Part shown: positions 36,357-45,048 of the stretch, in pieces | Position numbering within the stretch: the stretch's first letter is position 1 | How the letters are laid out: each line of letters starts with the position of its first letter | DNA from: Saccharibacillus sp. JS10 | GTDB taxonomy: Bacteria; Bacillota; Bacilli; Paenibacillales; Paenibacillaceae | Direction: 5' to 3' | DNA: 64,000 bases | Assembly: GCF_024436065.1 (NCBI RefSeq) | Contig: NZ_JANFNS010000003.1 | Location: 481,241 to 545,240, forward strand | Position numbers and translations under genes: made by a program | The notes under the pieces: generated by a model | The model's input: only the letters and a program-made list of their open reading frames with translations | Told to the model about the DNA's origin: nothing | Databases searched by the model: none

Positions 36357-38462
36357 TTAGTTACCTGGTAGCGAGCCGTCTCCGAGTTGCGAATTACCGG
36401 CAAGGCTGCTTGTTAACAACATGTCGTTGATCGCCGCGTTTTCAGCGCGAGTTAACACTTTTTTAGACAAGAAATCAGCGGCTCCCGCACTATTTTTTTT
36501 GACTTCTGGACCATGATAGCCCATCGTCACCATCAGTTTAACCGCACTTACTGCCCATTTGTCGGTATGACCCGACAGCTTAATCGGTTGTAGCAGCTCA
36601 TCTGGATATAATCCGCCGAGCGAGTTATAGATAATGACGGCCGCTTCTTGACGGGTAATCGGGCGATCTGGCTGGAATAACCCTTTGTCATTTCCGCTGA
36701 CAAGACCATATTCGTAAGCCGTCTGAATCGCTGCTGCATACGGATGATTCTGGATATCTTTGAATTTCGGCGTTTTTTCCGACAATGGAATCGCTGAAGT
36801 ACGCATCAACATCTCGACATACTCGGCTCTTGTCATCGCTTCATCTGGACCGAAAGCTTGATTCGGATCATTCGGATAATAACGTAGCGATTGCAAGTCG
36901 AGAATGTATGAAGCATACGGGTGCGTGGACGGGACATCGTTGAATCCAGCTGGCTTTTCGCCTTTTTGCTCGTAACCCATCGGATTCAAATACGGTTCTT
37001 TCAGATACGTCACGTTACCCGCATCATCCAGTTTGAAGCCGACCAACCGTTTATTCGCATCGATAAAAAGTCCCGGAGCGACTTGCTTGAGCGCACGTTC
37101 GCCGGTTAACGGATCAGACATCACCATACGTCCGCGCGACCCTGCTCCCACTTTGGACACGATACTTTCGACGCGTAAATCTTTGTAGAGACCGGCATAA
37201 CGCGCCAGTTGCTCTGGAGATTCTGGAGTAAACGCCGGGAAAGTCGCTTCTGCCGCATATTGTGGGAAAAACTTCGCGATAAACGCTGCATACAACTGCT
37301 CGCGCAGCCCACCGTTTTGGTTATACACGACAAATACACCGGTATCTTGTTCTGGAATCAAGAACATCAATGAGCTTGCTCCTGCAATATCGCCAGCCTT
37401 TGTGATGACTTTGTCGCTGCTACCTGCGCCCGGAAGTTGGGTAGGGGCTTCAAAGCCGTAAGTCGCATCGGGTAACAAAGGATGAATCGCCGAACGATAC
37501 TTCGTCATCGAATCAATCGTATCGGCTTGAAGCAGACTTTTCCCGGAAGGCAGTTTACCCTCGTTCAAAAAGGCAATCATAAATTTAGACATATCGTCTG
37601 CGGTCGAGAACATTCCGCCGGAAGGCATCACGGTCGGACGCACGGTATAAGGTTCTACCGGTTCACCGCCTGCATAACCTGTCGCAGCGCGCTTCATCAG
37701 GTCTTCTCGAATCAGAAAGTCCGTGCTCTCCATACCTAAAGGTTCGAAAACATGTTGCTCCATATATTTTTCATACGGCATGCCGCTTGCTTGCTGCACG
37801 ATATAACCCAATAACAAGAAAGCGAAGTTATCGTACATATAAGCCGTTCCCGGTTCGCGTACCACATCCGGCATATACTTCTTGATGTAGTCTTTGAGAT
37901 CGACATACTCATCCAAGTTCGGATTCAAATCTTCCGCGACCGGGTCTTGAATTTGGAACCCACTGAGGTGAGTCATTAGATCTCCGACCGTCACAGGTTT
38001 GTCAAAAGGATTATTGAATGTCAAATCGCCGAGGTACGTACGAATATCGGTATTCAGACCGACTTTACCTTGCTCGACAAGCTGCATAATCGCTGTAGAA
38101 GTAAAGGTTTTGGACACCGAAGCCATACGGAATACATCTTTTTTGGGATCGACTTTTCGTTTACTATCGACATCCGCGTATCCGTATCCTTTTTCTGCGA
38201 GCACTTGGCCGTTTTTGACGACAACGACTGCGGCTCCTGGAGCCATCTCTTGAATAGCCCCTTCCGCAAAAAAAGCATCCAAAAATGCGGTAACTGAAGA
38301 TGCCGTTAAAGTCGGAGTTTGGACGTTTGTTGAAGATACAGCCGTAGGCGCAGCAGCCGCCGATGCCATCACTGGAGGTAATAAAGTCAGTGCCAGTGCA
38401 GCAGCCATGGTTGCTTTCGTCAATTTGACCGAAGCCGCTTTCCAATTTTTATGTAGGTTCAA
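36357..38462 (-). CDS. Beta-lactamase-like serine hydrolase with C-terminal SLH repeats
   Basis: TTG 38462 is the likely start because GGGAGG lies 9 bases upstream; the ATG at 38504 precedes that site. The product is 701 residues. A signal peptide ends near MASAAAAP. The beta-lactamase/class C penicillin-binding fold follows, with SVSK (catalytic SxxK), YDN (YxN) and a KAG third motif. A linker domain follows (LARYAGLYKDLR). At the C-terminus are about three S-layer homology repeats: FNDVPSTHPYASYILDL, FKDIQNHPYAAAIQTAYEYG with PITRQEAAVIIYNSLG, and a degenerate third. It should be wall-anchored and hydrolyse a peptide or ester bond; peptidoglycan peptides or D-amino acid peptides are plausible. 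True antibiotic resistance is not implied. Confidence 0.88.
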   Translation of the reverse strand: MNLHKNWKAASVKLTKATMAAALALTLLPPVMASAAAAPTAVSSTNVQTPTLTASSVTAFLDAFFAEGAIQEMAPGAAVVVVKNGQVLAEKGYGYADVDSKRKVDPKKDVFRMASVSKTFTSTAIMQLVEQGKVGLNTDIRTYLGDLTFNNPFDKPVTVGDLMTHLSGFQIQDPVAEDLNPNLDEYVDLKDYIKKYMPDVVREPGTAYMYDNFAFLLLGYIVQQASGMPYEKYMEQHVFEPLGMESTDFLIREDLMKRAATGYAGGEPVEPYTVRPTVMPSGGMFSTADDMSKFMIAFLNEGKLPSGKSLLQADTIDSMTKYRSAIHPLLPDATYGFEAPTQLPGAGSSDKVITKAGDIAGASSLMFLIPEQDTGVFVVYNQNGGLREQLYAAFIAKFFPQYAAEATFPAFTPESPEQLARYAGLYKDLRVESIVSKVGAGSRGRMVMSDPLTGERALKQVAPGLFIDANKRLVGFKLDDAGNVTYLKEPYLNPMGYEQKGEKPAGFNDVPSTHPYASYILDLQSLRYYPNDPNQAFGPDEAMTRAEYVEMLMRTSAIPLSEKTPKFKDIQNHPYAAAIQTAYEYGLVSGNDKGLFQPDRPITRQEAAVIIYNSLGGLYPDELLQPIKLSGHTDKWAVSAVKLMVTMGYHGPEVKKNSAGAADFLSKKVLTRAENAAINDMLLTSSLAGNSQLGDGSLPGN

Positions 38463-38508
38463 TCTATTTCGCCTCCCTTGGTATTGGATCAAAGTTCTCT
38501 TCACATAC

Positions 38509-38543
38509 GTAAAAACCCTCCCGAGGTTTCAGGAGGGTTAAGA
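38509..38543 (-). terminator. Terminator of the HPr/Crh-like gene
   Basis: AACCCTCC/GGAGGGTT with a 10-base loop, followed by TTTTTA on the minus strand, ~30 bases after the stop at 38574. Confidence 0.82.
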
Positions 38544-38573
38544 TCAAGATCTGCTTTGAAACGGATAAGAAGA

Positions 38574-38843
38574 TTATTGGTTTTCCAATTCTTCTTTACT
38601 CACGAGACTAATTAAAGCGTTTACAGCCTGTTCATCGTCTGCGCCTTCTGCGCTGATGTGAATTTCAGTTCCCGAACTAATTGCCAAGCTCATAATTCCC
38701 ATGATACTTTTAGCATTTACTTTTTTATCTTCCTTTTCTACGAAAATCTCGGAAGAGTATTTATTAGCTTCCTGAACGAACAAAGCCGCAGGTCTAGCGT
38801 GAAGCCCTGTTTTCAGTCGAACGACTACTGGGTGCTTAGTCAT
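38574..38843 (-). CDS. HPr-family protein at the crh locus, with His15 and Ser46
   Basis: Taking ATG 38843 as start gives 89 residues in which His falls at position 15 (TGLHARPAALF) and Ser at 46 (NAKSIMG), matching HPr numbering. A TTG two codons earlier is the alternative. By sequence (VRLKTGL-ARPAALFVQEAN) and by place (directly after whiA, glmR and rapZ) it corresponds to Bacillus Crh. Crh, however, has Gln15 and cannot carry phosphate for the PTS; this protein keeps His15. It should be phosphorylated at Ser46 by HprK, also encoded here, and act with CcpA, and it may still take PTS phosphate. A terminator lies on both sides, so it may be transcribed separately. Confidence 0.9.
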   Translation of the reverse strand: MTKHPVVVRLKTGLHARPAALFVQEANKYSSEIFVEKEDKKVNAKSIMGIMSLAISSGTEIHISAEGADDEQAVNALISLVSKEELENQ

Positions 38844-38958
38844 GTGCAATCTTACCCCCTATACAAAATAAAATTCCTGTCTAAACGCATTATTATACTT
38901 AGTATAACATAACTTCGGTTGCTCACAACAGTTAAAAGCATCCATACAAACTGTATCC

Positions 38959-38982
38959 AAAAAGAGACGGCTTTTAGCCGCC
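38959..38982 (-). terminator. Terminator overlapping the whiA stop codon
   Basis: GAGGCGGCT/AGCCGTCTC (one G-U) with an AAA loop contains the last codons and TAA of whiA and is followed by TTTTT. It separates whiA from the HPr/Crh-like gene. Confidence 0.75.
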
Positions 38983-39903
38983 TCGAATTTTCTCTGCCAT
39001 AATATCAAGCTTACGCAAACGATGGTTCACGCCAGACTTGCTGACCGTTCCTTTTAACAACTCTCCGACCTCAGTCAAATTGATTTCGGGATGTGCCAGA
39101 CGTACTTCTGCGACTTCGCGCAATTTGTCCGGTAGACTTTCCAACCCGACTTCTTTTTGCAAAAACCGGATATTATCGATCTGACGCACAGCTGCACCGA
39201 TCGTTTTATTCAAGTTTGCGGTCTCGCAGTTGACGATTCGGTTCACCGAATTACGCATATCGCGCATGATTCGAACATCTTCGAATTTAAACAGAGATTG
39301 ATGCGCTCCGATAATATTCAACAGTTCGATAATTTTTTCGCCTTCTTTGAGGTAAAAGATAAAGCCTTTTTTGCGTTCGATACAGCGTGCATTCAAGTTG
39401 AATGTATTCGCGAGATCGACAAGGGCTTGGCAATGTTCTTCATACATCGAAGCAATCTCCAGATGGTACGAAGATCCTTCCGGATTATTAACCGAGCCGC
39501 CCGCCATAAAAGCTCCGCGTAAATAAGCGCGTTTGCAGCAATTCTTTTTTACGATGTCTGGGCTAATTCCGGGCAAAAATTGAAAACCTTGCGACGTAAT
39601 TTTAAGCGAACCCAGCAATTCTTCCACACCTGCCGGAATCCGAACAATATAGACATTATTTTTTTTGAGACGCATTTTTTTACGCACAAGCAGTTCGGTA
39701 TGCACGTTAAAATGCTTTTTGATCAATGAATAAATTCGGCGAGCGATCGCCGCATTCTCGGTCGAAATATCAAGACTGACTTTTTTGTTGGATAATTGCA
39801 CCGAACCGTTCATCCGGATCAGTGCCGAAAGTTCCGCTTGTTCACAACAAGCATCTGCTTCCACCATCGTCAGTTCTTTTTTAGTTTGAGCCGCGAACGA
39901 CAT
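38974..39903 (-). CDS. whiA: DNA-binding protein WhiA
   Basis: The product is 309 residues, with an ATG after GAAAGGGGTGAATAGTCC. A LAGLIDADG-homing-endonuclease-like N-terminal fold is visible ([32 protein letters not shown]) but the nuclease is not expected to be active. A C-terminal helix-turn-helix follows ([43 protein letters not shown]). WhiA influences cell division and chromosome segregation in Bacillus and sporulation in actinomycetes. It lies 7 bases behind glmR in the rapZ-glmR-whiA operon. Confidence 0.95.
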   Translation of the reverse strand: MSFAAQTKKELTMVEADACCEQAELSALIRMNGSVQLSNKKVSLDISTENAAIARRIYSLIKKHFNVHTELLVRKKMRLKKNNVYIVRIPAGVEELLGSLKITSQGFQFLPGISPDIVKKNCCKRAYLRGAFMAGGSVNNPEGSSYHLEIASMYEEHCQALVDLANTFNLNARCIERKKGFIFYLKEGEKIIELLNIIGAHQSLFKFEDVRIMRDMRNSVNRIVNCETANLNKTIGAAVRQIDNIRFLQKEVGLESLPDKLREVAEVRLAHPEINLTEVGELLKGTVSKSGVNHRLRKLDIMAEKIRGG

Positions 39904-39910
39904 GGACTAT

Positions 39911-40906
39911 TCACCCCTTTCGCATCATCCAGTCTTCCACCAGTCGATTAATATGTTCACTTAATTGCTCCGCATCGTGACGTAAATACGTACCGTACTT
40001 CACAAATGTATCGGCAATCACCGTACAATTGGTTCCCGCCATTTCTTCCAGATCCAGCCGTACCGGAGTTGCGCCTTCTTCGGCATAACGCTTTTGCACT
40101 TCGTCGGGGATATGCCCACTATTAACGAGCACATAATCGAACAGATGGCTGCCAACATGGTCATGTACCGCTTGAAGATGATCGGCAACGCTGAATCCAT
40201 CGGTTTCTCCTGGCTGCGTCATCACGTTGCAAATAAACATTTTTACAGCGCTGGATGCCACGAAGGCTTCCGACAACTGCGGAACCATAAGATTAGGGAG
40301 CAGACTTGTATATAAACTGCCGGGACCCAGCAAAATCGCGTCGGCTCGTTGAATCGCAAGTATCGCTTCCGGTAATGCTTCGACTTCTACGGGTTCAAGA
40401 AAGACTCGCTTGATCTTGCCGCCATATTCCGGAATATTTGATTCTCCGGTTACGATTGTTCCGTCTTCCATCTCAGCATGCAAAATAACGCCTTCTTTTG
40501 CCGCTGGATAGACACGTCCCCGGACGGCGAATACCCGCCCAAGCTCACGCACGGCGGTTACAAAATCTCCCGAAATATCGGTCATCGCAGCCAAAATCAA
40601 GTTGCCGAGACTATGCCCCGCCAAACCGTTGCCGGCTTTGAATCGATAATTCAACATCTCTGACAGCACCGGCTCGACGTCCGCCAAAGCCGTTAATACG
40701 TTACGAATATCGCCTGGCGGCGGCATCTGCATCTCATTGCGCAAAATACCGGAACTTCCGCCGTCATCGGCAACCGTCACAATCGCCGTAATATCAAGCG
40801 GTTGTTCTTTGAGACCCCGCAACATCACGGATAAGCCTGTTCCGCCACCCATGACAACGATGCGTGGGCGGCGTACAGGACGCTGCGGTTGTTGTTTCAT
40901 ATTCAT
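39911..40906 (-). CDS. glmR: Gluconeogenesis/cell-wall factor GlmR (YvcK)
   Basis: ATG 40906 follows GAGGAGTGAACTTA; an upstream GTG overlaps the binding site. The product is 331 residues. It is a CofD-like fold with VVMGGGTGLSVMLRGLK at the N-terminus, VADDGGSSGILR, and GNLILAAMT. GlmR binds UDP-GlcNAc and stimulates GlmS; it is needed for growth on gluconeogenic carbon and for normal morphology. The gene sits between rapZ and whiA, as in Bacillus. Confidence 0.94.
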   Translation of the reverse strand: MNMKQQPQRPVRRPRIVVMGGGTGLSVMLRGLKEQPLDITAIVTVADDGGSSGILRNEMQMPPPGDIRNVLTALADVEPVLSEMLNYRFKAGNGLAGHSLGNLILAAMTDISGDFVTAVRELGRVFAVRGRVYPAAKEGVILHAEMEDGTIVTGESNIPEYGGKIKRVFLEPVEVEALPEAILAIQRADAILLGPGSLYTSLLPNLMVPQLSEAFVASSAVKMFICNVMTQPGETDGFSVADHLQAVHDHVGSHLFDYVLVNSGHIPDEVQKRYAEEGATPVRLDLEEMAGTNCTVIADTFVKYGTYLRHDAEQLSEHINRLVEDWMMRKG

Positions 40907-40953
40907 TAAGTTCACTCCTCAGTACGTTGGACGCCTGAACTTTTGTGTAGCAA

Positions 40954-41859
40954 TCAGTGACGATCCCGTTCGGCGTCCCGGTGATTCACACGGACTCTTT
41001 CCGTCTCGCTGGCTCCTAACATCCGACCCAAATATTCGGAAATCGCGACCGAACGGTGTTTACCTCCGGTACATCCGATGCCGATAATCACCTGGCTTTT
41101 GCCTTCTTTTCGGTACTGGGGAATCAGGAAATGCAGCATATCCAATAACTTCGTCAAAAACGTCTGCGTTTCCGGCCATTTCATCACATAGTCATACACA
41201 TCGCTATTTTGACCGGTCAGCGGACGCAAATTGTCGATATAATGCGGATTCGGTAAAAAGCGAACGTCGAAAATAAGATCGGCATCGATCGGCACGCCAT
41301 ACTTAAAGCCAAACGACGTCACGTTAACCGACAATTGATGAGTTTCCATATGCGCAAAACGCGAAATGATCTTTTCTTTCAATACAGCCGGCTTCATGTT
41401 CGTCGTATCAATAATTTGGGTCGCTGAATTTTTCAGCTCCTCCAGCATTTTGCGTTCCAGACGAATCCCGTCAAGCGGCATTCCGTCCGGTGCAAGCGGA
41501 TGACGACGACGTGTTTCTTTGTATCGTTGTACCAACACCGAATCGTTCGCATCGAAAAATAGAATTTCGCTATGAATCGTAAAATGATCTTTGATATAAG
41601 CGAGAGATTCGGACAATGCCGCAAAAAATTCGCGACCGCGCAAGTCAATGACCAACGCGACTTTCGCGATTTTGCCATTCGATTGTTCAATCAACTCTGC
41701 GAATTTCGGGATCAAAACAGGTGGCAAATTGTCTACACAGAAAAACCCTAAATCTTCTAAGCTTTGTACGGCAATCGTTTTACCGGCTCCCGACATGCCT
41801 GTAATAATCATCAGTGTAGCGGTCGAAGTTGCCGCTTTTTCTGTTGGAATTTCGCTCAT
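40954..41859 (-). CDS. rapZ: RNase adapter protein RapZ (YvcJ)
   Basis: The product is 301 residues, with an ATG after TCGGGAGGGGAAGTCGC. Walker A GMSGAGKT lies at residues 21-28, Walker B-like VALVIDLRG near 70, and a conserved C-terminal block is [19 protein letters not shown]. In E. coli RapZ senses glucosamine-6-phosphate; in Bacilli the homologue YvcJ binds nucleotides and has been linked to competence. The operon with glmR fits a role in amino-sugar metabolism. The first ~14 residues are variable and Ser/Thr-rich. Confidence 0.94.
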   Translation of the reverse strand: MSEIPTEKAATSTATLMIITGMSGAGKTIAVQSLEDLGFFCVDNLPPVLIPKFAELIEQSNGKIAKVALVIDLRGREFFAALSESLAYIKDHFTIHSEILFFDANDSVLVQRYKETRRRHPLAPDGMPLDGIRLERKMLEELKNSATQIIDTTNMKPAVLKEKIISRFAHMETHQLSVNVTSFGFKYGVPIDADLIFDVRFLPNPHYIDNLRPLTGQNSDVYDYVMKWPETQTFLTKLLDMLHFLIPQYRKEGKSQVIIGIGCTGGKHRSVAISEYLGRMLGASETERVRVNHRDAERDRH

Positions 41860-41887
41860 GCGACTTCCCCTCCCGATTTTGCGGATA

Positions 41888-42835
41888 CTAACGAATTAAC
41901 AAACCAGCAGCCCCAATCATGCCTGCGTCGTTGCCCAGCATAGCCGGTACGATCTGAACACCACCTTGAAGCGGTTCTGGCGTTAATTGAGCGAATGTTT
42001 CTCGAATCGGATCAAACAAAATATCTCCGGCTCTCGATACACCGCCGCCAATAATAAAGCTTTGTGGATTAAGAACAGCTGCTACAGTCGCCATCGATTT
42101 ACCCAAATAGAAGGCTGCGCGTTTAACAATACGAAGAGCCACTTCGTCGCCCGCTTTTGCCGCATCAAATACCGTTTTTGCCGTAATTTCGCTAGCATCT
42201 GCGATAAATGTACGTTCGCCGCGCTCGACCGCTTCTTTTGCCATGCGGATAATCCCGGTTGCCGAAGATACGGTCTCCAGACAACCCAATTTACCGCAAC
42301 CGCATTGAATCGCTTCAAGATCCGGCACGACATCGATATGTCCGACTTCGCCTGCCATACCGAAAGCCCCTTGATAGATACGACCGTTGATAATAACACC
42401 GCCGCCTACACCTGTTCCCAGTGTGTAGCAGACGCAATTTTCGATGCCTGCTCCTGCTCCGCTCCAAGCTTCGCCCAGTGCGGCTACATTCGCATCGTTA
42501 TCAATTTTAACAGGCTTGCCGAGTCGTTCCTCGAGGATCGCTCGGATCGGCACGTCTTTGAAGCCTATGTTCGGTGCCATGATAATGATGCCATCACGGA
42601 CATTCGTGAATCCAGCGACTCCTGCTCCGACTCCAGCCAGTTGTTCCCAAGAATACGGCGATTCCTCTACAACTCGACGAACGTAATCCGCCATATTGGA
42701 AATTACGGCATCTGTTCCATCCGCAACTCCTGTGGGTCCTTCATACGTATGCAGCAACGCGCCACTCTCGCTACATAACCCGACTTTAATCGTAGTGCCA
42801 CCAAGATCCATACCGACGTAGACATTTTCAGACAT
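41888..42835 (-). CDS. glk: Glucokinase, ROK family
   Basis: ATG 42835 is chosen; a GTG four codons upstream overlaps AAAGGTGG. The product is 315 residues. It has the phosphate loop [15 protein letters not shown], the ROK signature [17 protein letters not shown], and the zinc motif GHIDVV...[10 protein letters not shown] (HxnCxCGxxGCxE). It phosphorylates non-PTS glucose (e.g. from disaccharides) to glucose 6-phosphate. It is 28 bases ahead of rapZ, so probably the first gene of the glk-rapZ-glmR-whiA unit. It could be a glucose- or amino-sugar-specific ROK kinase; glucokinase is the best fit. Confidence 0.92.
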   Translation of the reverse strand: MSENVYVGMDLGGTTIKVGLCSESGALLHTYEGPTGVADGTDAVISNMADYVRRVVEESPYSWEQLAGVGAGVAGFTNVRDGIIIMAPNIGFKDVPIRAILEERLGKPVKIDNDANVAALGEAWSGAGAGIENCVCYTLGTGVGGGVIINGRIYQGAFGMAGEVGHIDVVPDLEAIQCGCGKLGCLETVSSATGIIRMAKEAVERGERTFIADASEITAKTVFDAAKAGDEVALRIVKRAAFYLGKSMATVAAVLNPQSFIIGGGVSRAGDILFDPIRETFAQLTPEPLQGGVQIVPAMLGNDAGMIGAAGLLIR

Positions 42836-43109
42836 GATACAAGCCACCTTTTTTCTTCTGAATTATAGAAAATCGAAAATGATGAATCCGTTTGCGTAAG
42901 TCCACCTTCGTATCCCACTATAAGCGAACACCCGGGTTCGGTCAAGCGAGATACCTCCTTACAAAGCCTTGTCCCGCAAGGCTCGAAAGCTATTTACCGT
43001 ATTATCTGCGACTCTTCTCTTGCATTCAAACTTTGTTTTTTAAGAGCGCGGCACGCCCGGGGGCGTTGAAACCCTTGTATGACGCGGCTTTTGCTTGGAT
43101 CGTCTCTAT
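42836..43109. other. Intergenic region between the ATPase gene and glk
   Basis: About 270 bases without a gene. An ACGCCC-CC-GGGCGT hairpin (about 43045-43060), followed on the minus strand by TTAAAAAACAAAG, may weakly terminate the upstream ATPase gene. The rest should hold the glk promoter; I cannot fix it. Confidence 0.4.
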
Positions 43110-43895
43110 TTAATTTTCCTCGTCAGGCAAAAGATGCTTCAACATTTGTTCATGATGATTTAAAAATTGTCGGGTCACTTGATAATGTTCCGTTTCTTCC
43201 CAACGACTTTCGCGAATGCCGTTTGCGGTCAAATGATACAGTCGGCTATAGGGATACGCCATCAACAAAGGAGAATGGGTGGAAATAATAAATTGCCCGC
43301 CTTTTTGCACCAATTCATGAATACGCGAGAGCATGGCAAGTTGACGAACAGGAGACAATGCTGCTTCCGGCTCATCCAAAATAAACAGACCGTCCGAACC
43401 GAATCGATTCATAAAGGTTGCGAAAAAAGCTTCTCCGTGCGATTGTTCATGCAGCGAACGCCCGCCGTAACTATCGATGACCCTGCCGCCTAACGATTCT
43501 CCTTTATCCAACTCATCGATCTCGGTCGCCATATTGTAATAACTCTCCGCTCGGAAAAAGAACCCGTCTTTAGGCATAACAGTGCCTTTAATCAGACGTA
43601 GACATTGATGCAGCGATGAATGCGTCTCTGCTGTAGAAAAAGTGAAGTTCAGCGTACCGCCTTCAGCATTGAATCCCCAAGCTACGGCGATCGCTTCCAG
43701 TAAAGTCGACTTGCCGACTCCGTTTTCACCCACAATATAAGTCACCCGATCGTGAAAATGAATCTGCTCAACCTCGTTCACTACAGGAAGGTTAAAAGGA
43801 TACTGGTCATGATTTTCAATATTCTCCTTTTGCAATTGTATCCGGCGCAAATAACGACGGTCGATTTTGCTTGTGGACTTGGAATTACCATTCAT
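43110..43895 (-). CDS. Small AAA/ABC-type ATPase
   Basis: ATG 43895 follows AAGGAGGTGAATCGTAGA (a GTG at 43907 is the alternative). The product is 261 residues. It has Walker A GENGVGKST near residue 55, Walker B and the D-loop FILDEPEAALSP, and a switch histidine in ISTHSPLLMAYP. The fold is that of single-domain ATPases related to the SMC/RecF/OLD family. No partner gene (nuclease or membrane protein) lies beside it. Such proteins exist as stand-alone housekeeping ATPases in Bacilli, so an anti-phage role is not supported here. Confidence 0.8.
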   Translation of the reverse strand: MNGNSKSTSKIDRRYLRRIQLQKENIENHDQYPFNLPVVNEVEQIHFHDRVTYIVGENGVGKSTLLEAIAVAWGFNAEGGTLNFTFSTAETHSSLHQCLRLIKGTVMPKDGFFFRAESYYNMATEIDELDKGESLGGRVIDSYGGRSLHEQSHGEAFFATFMNRFGSDGLFILDEPEAALSPVRQLAMLSRIHELVQKGGQFIISTHSPLLMAYPYSRLYHLTANGIRESRWEETEHYQVTRQFLNHHEQMLKHLLPDEEN

Positions 43896-43950
43896 TCTAC
43901 GATTCACCTCCTTGTTGATTACGATACAAATGATTGCGATACACCTATAT

Positions 43951-44005
43951 AAAAAGAACGCGCCGACGAAAGATTCCGTGTGCGGATTCTTGTCTGCGCG
44001 TTCTT
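43951..44005 (-). terminator. Terminator of trxB
   Basis: AAAGAACGCGC/GCGCGTTCTTT encloses a GAATCCG/CGGAATC inner stem and is followed on the minus strand by TTTTTATAT. It closes the prs-TPR-trxB unit. Confidence 0.85.
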
Positions 44006-44039
44006 TAATCAGTTCTTACGATGATTGATCAAAAATGAA

Positions 44040-44999
44040 TTAACGGTCGAGCGTTTCGCTCCAGTCGTGTACAACGCTACCTTCGAGATACTTTTCGCAA
44101 TCCATCGCTGCCATACAGCCACTTCCTGCAGCCGTAATCGCTTGACGGTATTTCGTATCCTGAACGTCGCCGCATGCAAATACGCCTGGAATATTGGTTT
44201 CAGTCGTACCCGGCTTCACGATTGCGTAACCGTGACCGTCCAGGTCGATATGACCTTGCAAGAAAGTCGTATTCGGCGTATGTCCGATCGCGACGAATAC
44301 GCCGTCAGCTTCCAGCAACTCTTCTTGACCCGTTTCGTTGTTCAGAACTTTAAGACCTTTAAGACCTGTATCGCCTGCGACCACTTCAAGCGGTTGACGG
44401 TTCAGCGCCCATGATACTTTCTCGTTCTCGCGCGCACGGTCTTGCATGATTTTCGAAGCGCGCAATTCTTCGCGACGGTTTACGACCGTAACTTCTGTCG
44501 CAAAACGAGTCAAGAAGCTCGCTTCTTCCATCGCCGAATCGCCGCCACCGATTACGATCAGTTTTTTGCCACGGAAAAAGAATCCGTCGCACGTTGCGCA
44601 TGTACTTACGCCGCGTCCGATATTGTCTTGTTCGCCTGGAATTCCGAGGTAGCGCGCAGAAGCGCCTGTCGAAATAATGACCGATTCAGCTTCGATTGTG
44701 CCTGCGCCTTCAACGGTAATTTTGAATGGGCGTTGCGAGAAATCGACAGCGTCTACCCAACCGTTCATGAATTCGGCGCCAAAACGCTCCGCTTGCTTAC
44801 GCATATTGTCCATCAATTCCGGTCCCATGATTCCGTCAGGGAAGCCTGGGAAGTTCTCGATTTCAGTTGTCGTCGTCAATTGACCCCCTGGTTGAAGACC
44901 TTCAATCACGAGTGGGTTTAAGTTAGCGCGAGCCAAATAAATAGCTGAAGTCAAGCCCGAAGGACCTGTTCCGATTACGACTGTTTTATATTTTTGCAT
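44040..44999 (-). CDS. trxB: Thioredoxin reductase
   Basis: ATG 44999 follows AAGGAGGATGCCCAT. The product is 319 residues. It has the FAD motif VIGTGPSGLTSAIYL, the redox-active CATC (Cys134 and Cys137), the NADPH motif VIGGGDSAMEEA, and the C-terminal GVFACGDVQDTKYRQAITAAGSG. It reduces thioredoxin with NADPH. It lies 50 bases behind the TPR protein gene and shares a transcript with it. The trxB-after-TPR/prs order is typical of Paenibacillaceae. Confidence 0.96.
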   Translation of the reverse strand: MQKYKTVVIGTGPSGLTSAIYLARANLNPLVIEGLQPGGQLTTTTEIENFPGFPDGIMGPELMDNMRKQAERFGAEFMNGWVDAVDFSQRPFKITVEGAGTIEAESVIISTGASARYLGIPGEQDNIGRGVSTCATCDGFFFRGKKLIVIGGGDSAMEEASFLTRFATEVTVVNRREELRASKIMQDRARENEKVSWALNRQPLEVVAGDTGLKGLKVLNNETGQEELLEADGVFVAIGHTPNTTFLQGHIDLDGHGYAIVKPGTTETNIPGVFACGDVQDTKYRQAITAAGSGCMAAMDCEKYLEGSVVHDWSETLDR

Positions 45000-45048
45000 A
45001 TGGGCATCCTCCTTAAGATCCATCCAAATAATGTGTAGTTCTTGTACG

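Noticed and set aside
43110..43895. ATPase as an anti-phage (OLD/Gabija-like) system
   Set aside because: It lacks a nuclease domain and has no partner gene; its place next to core genes speaks for a housekeeping ATPase.
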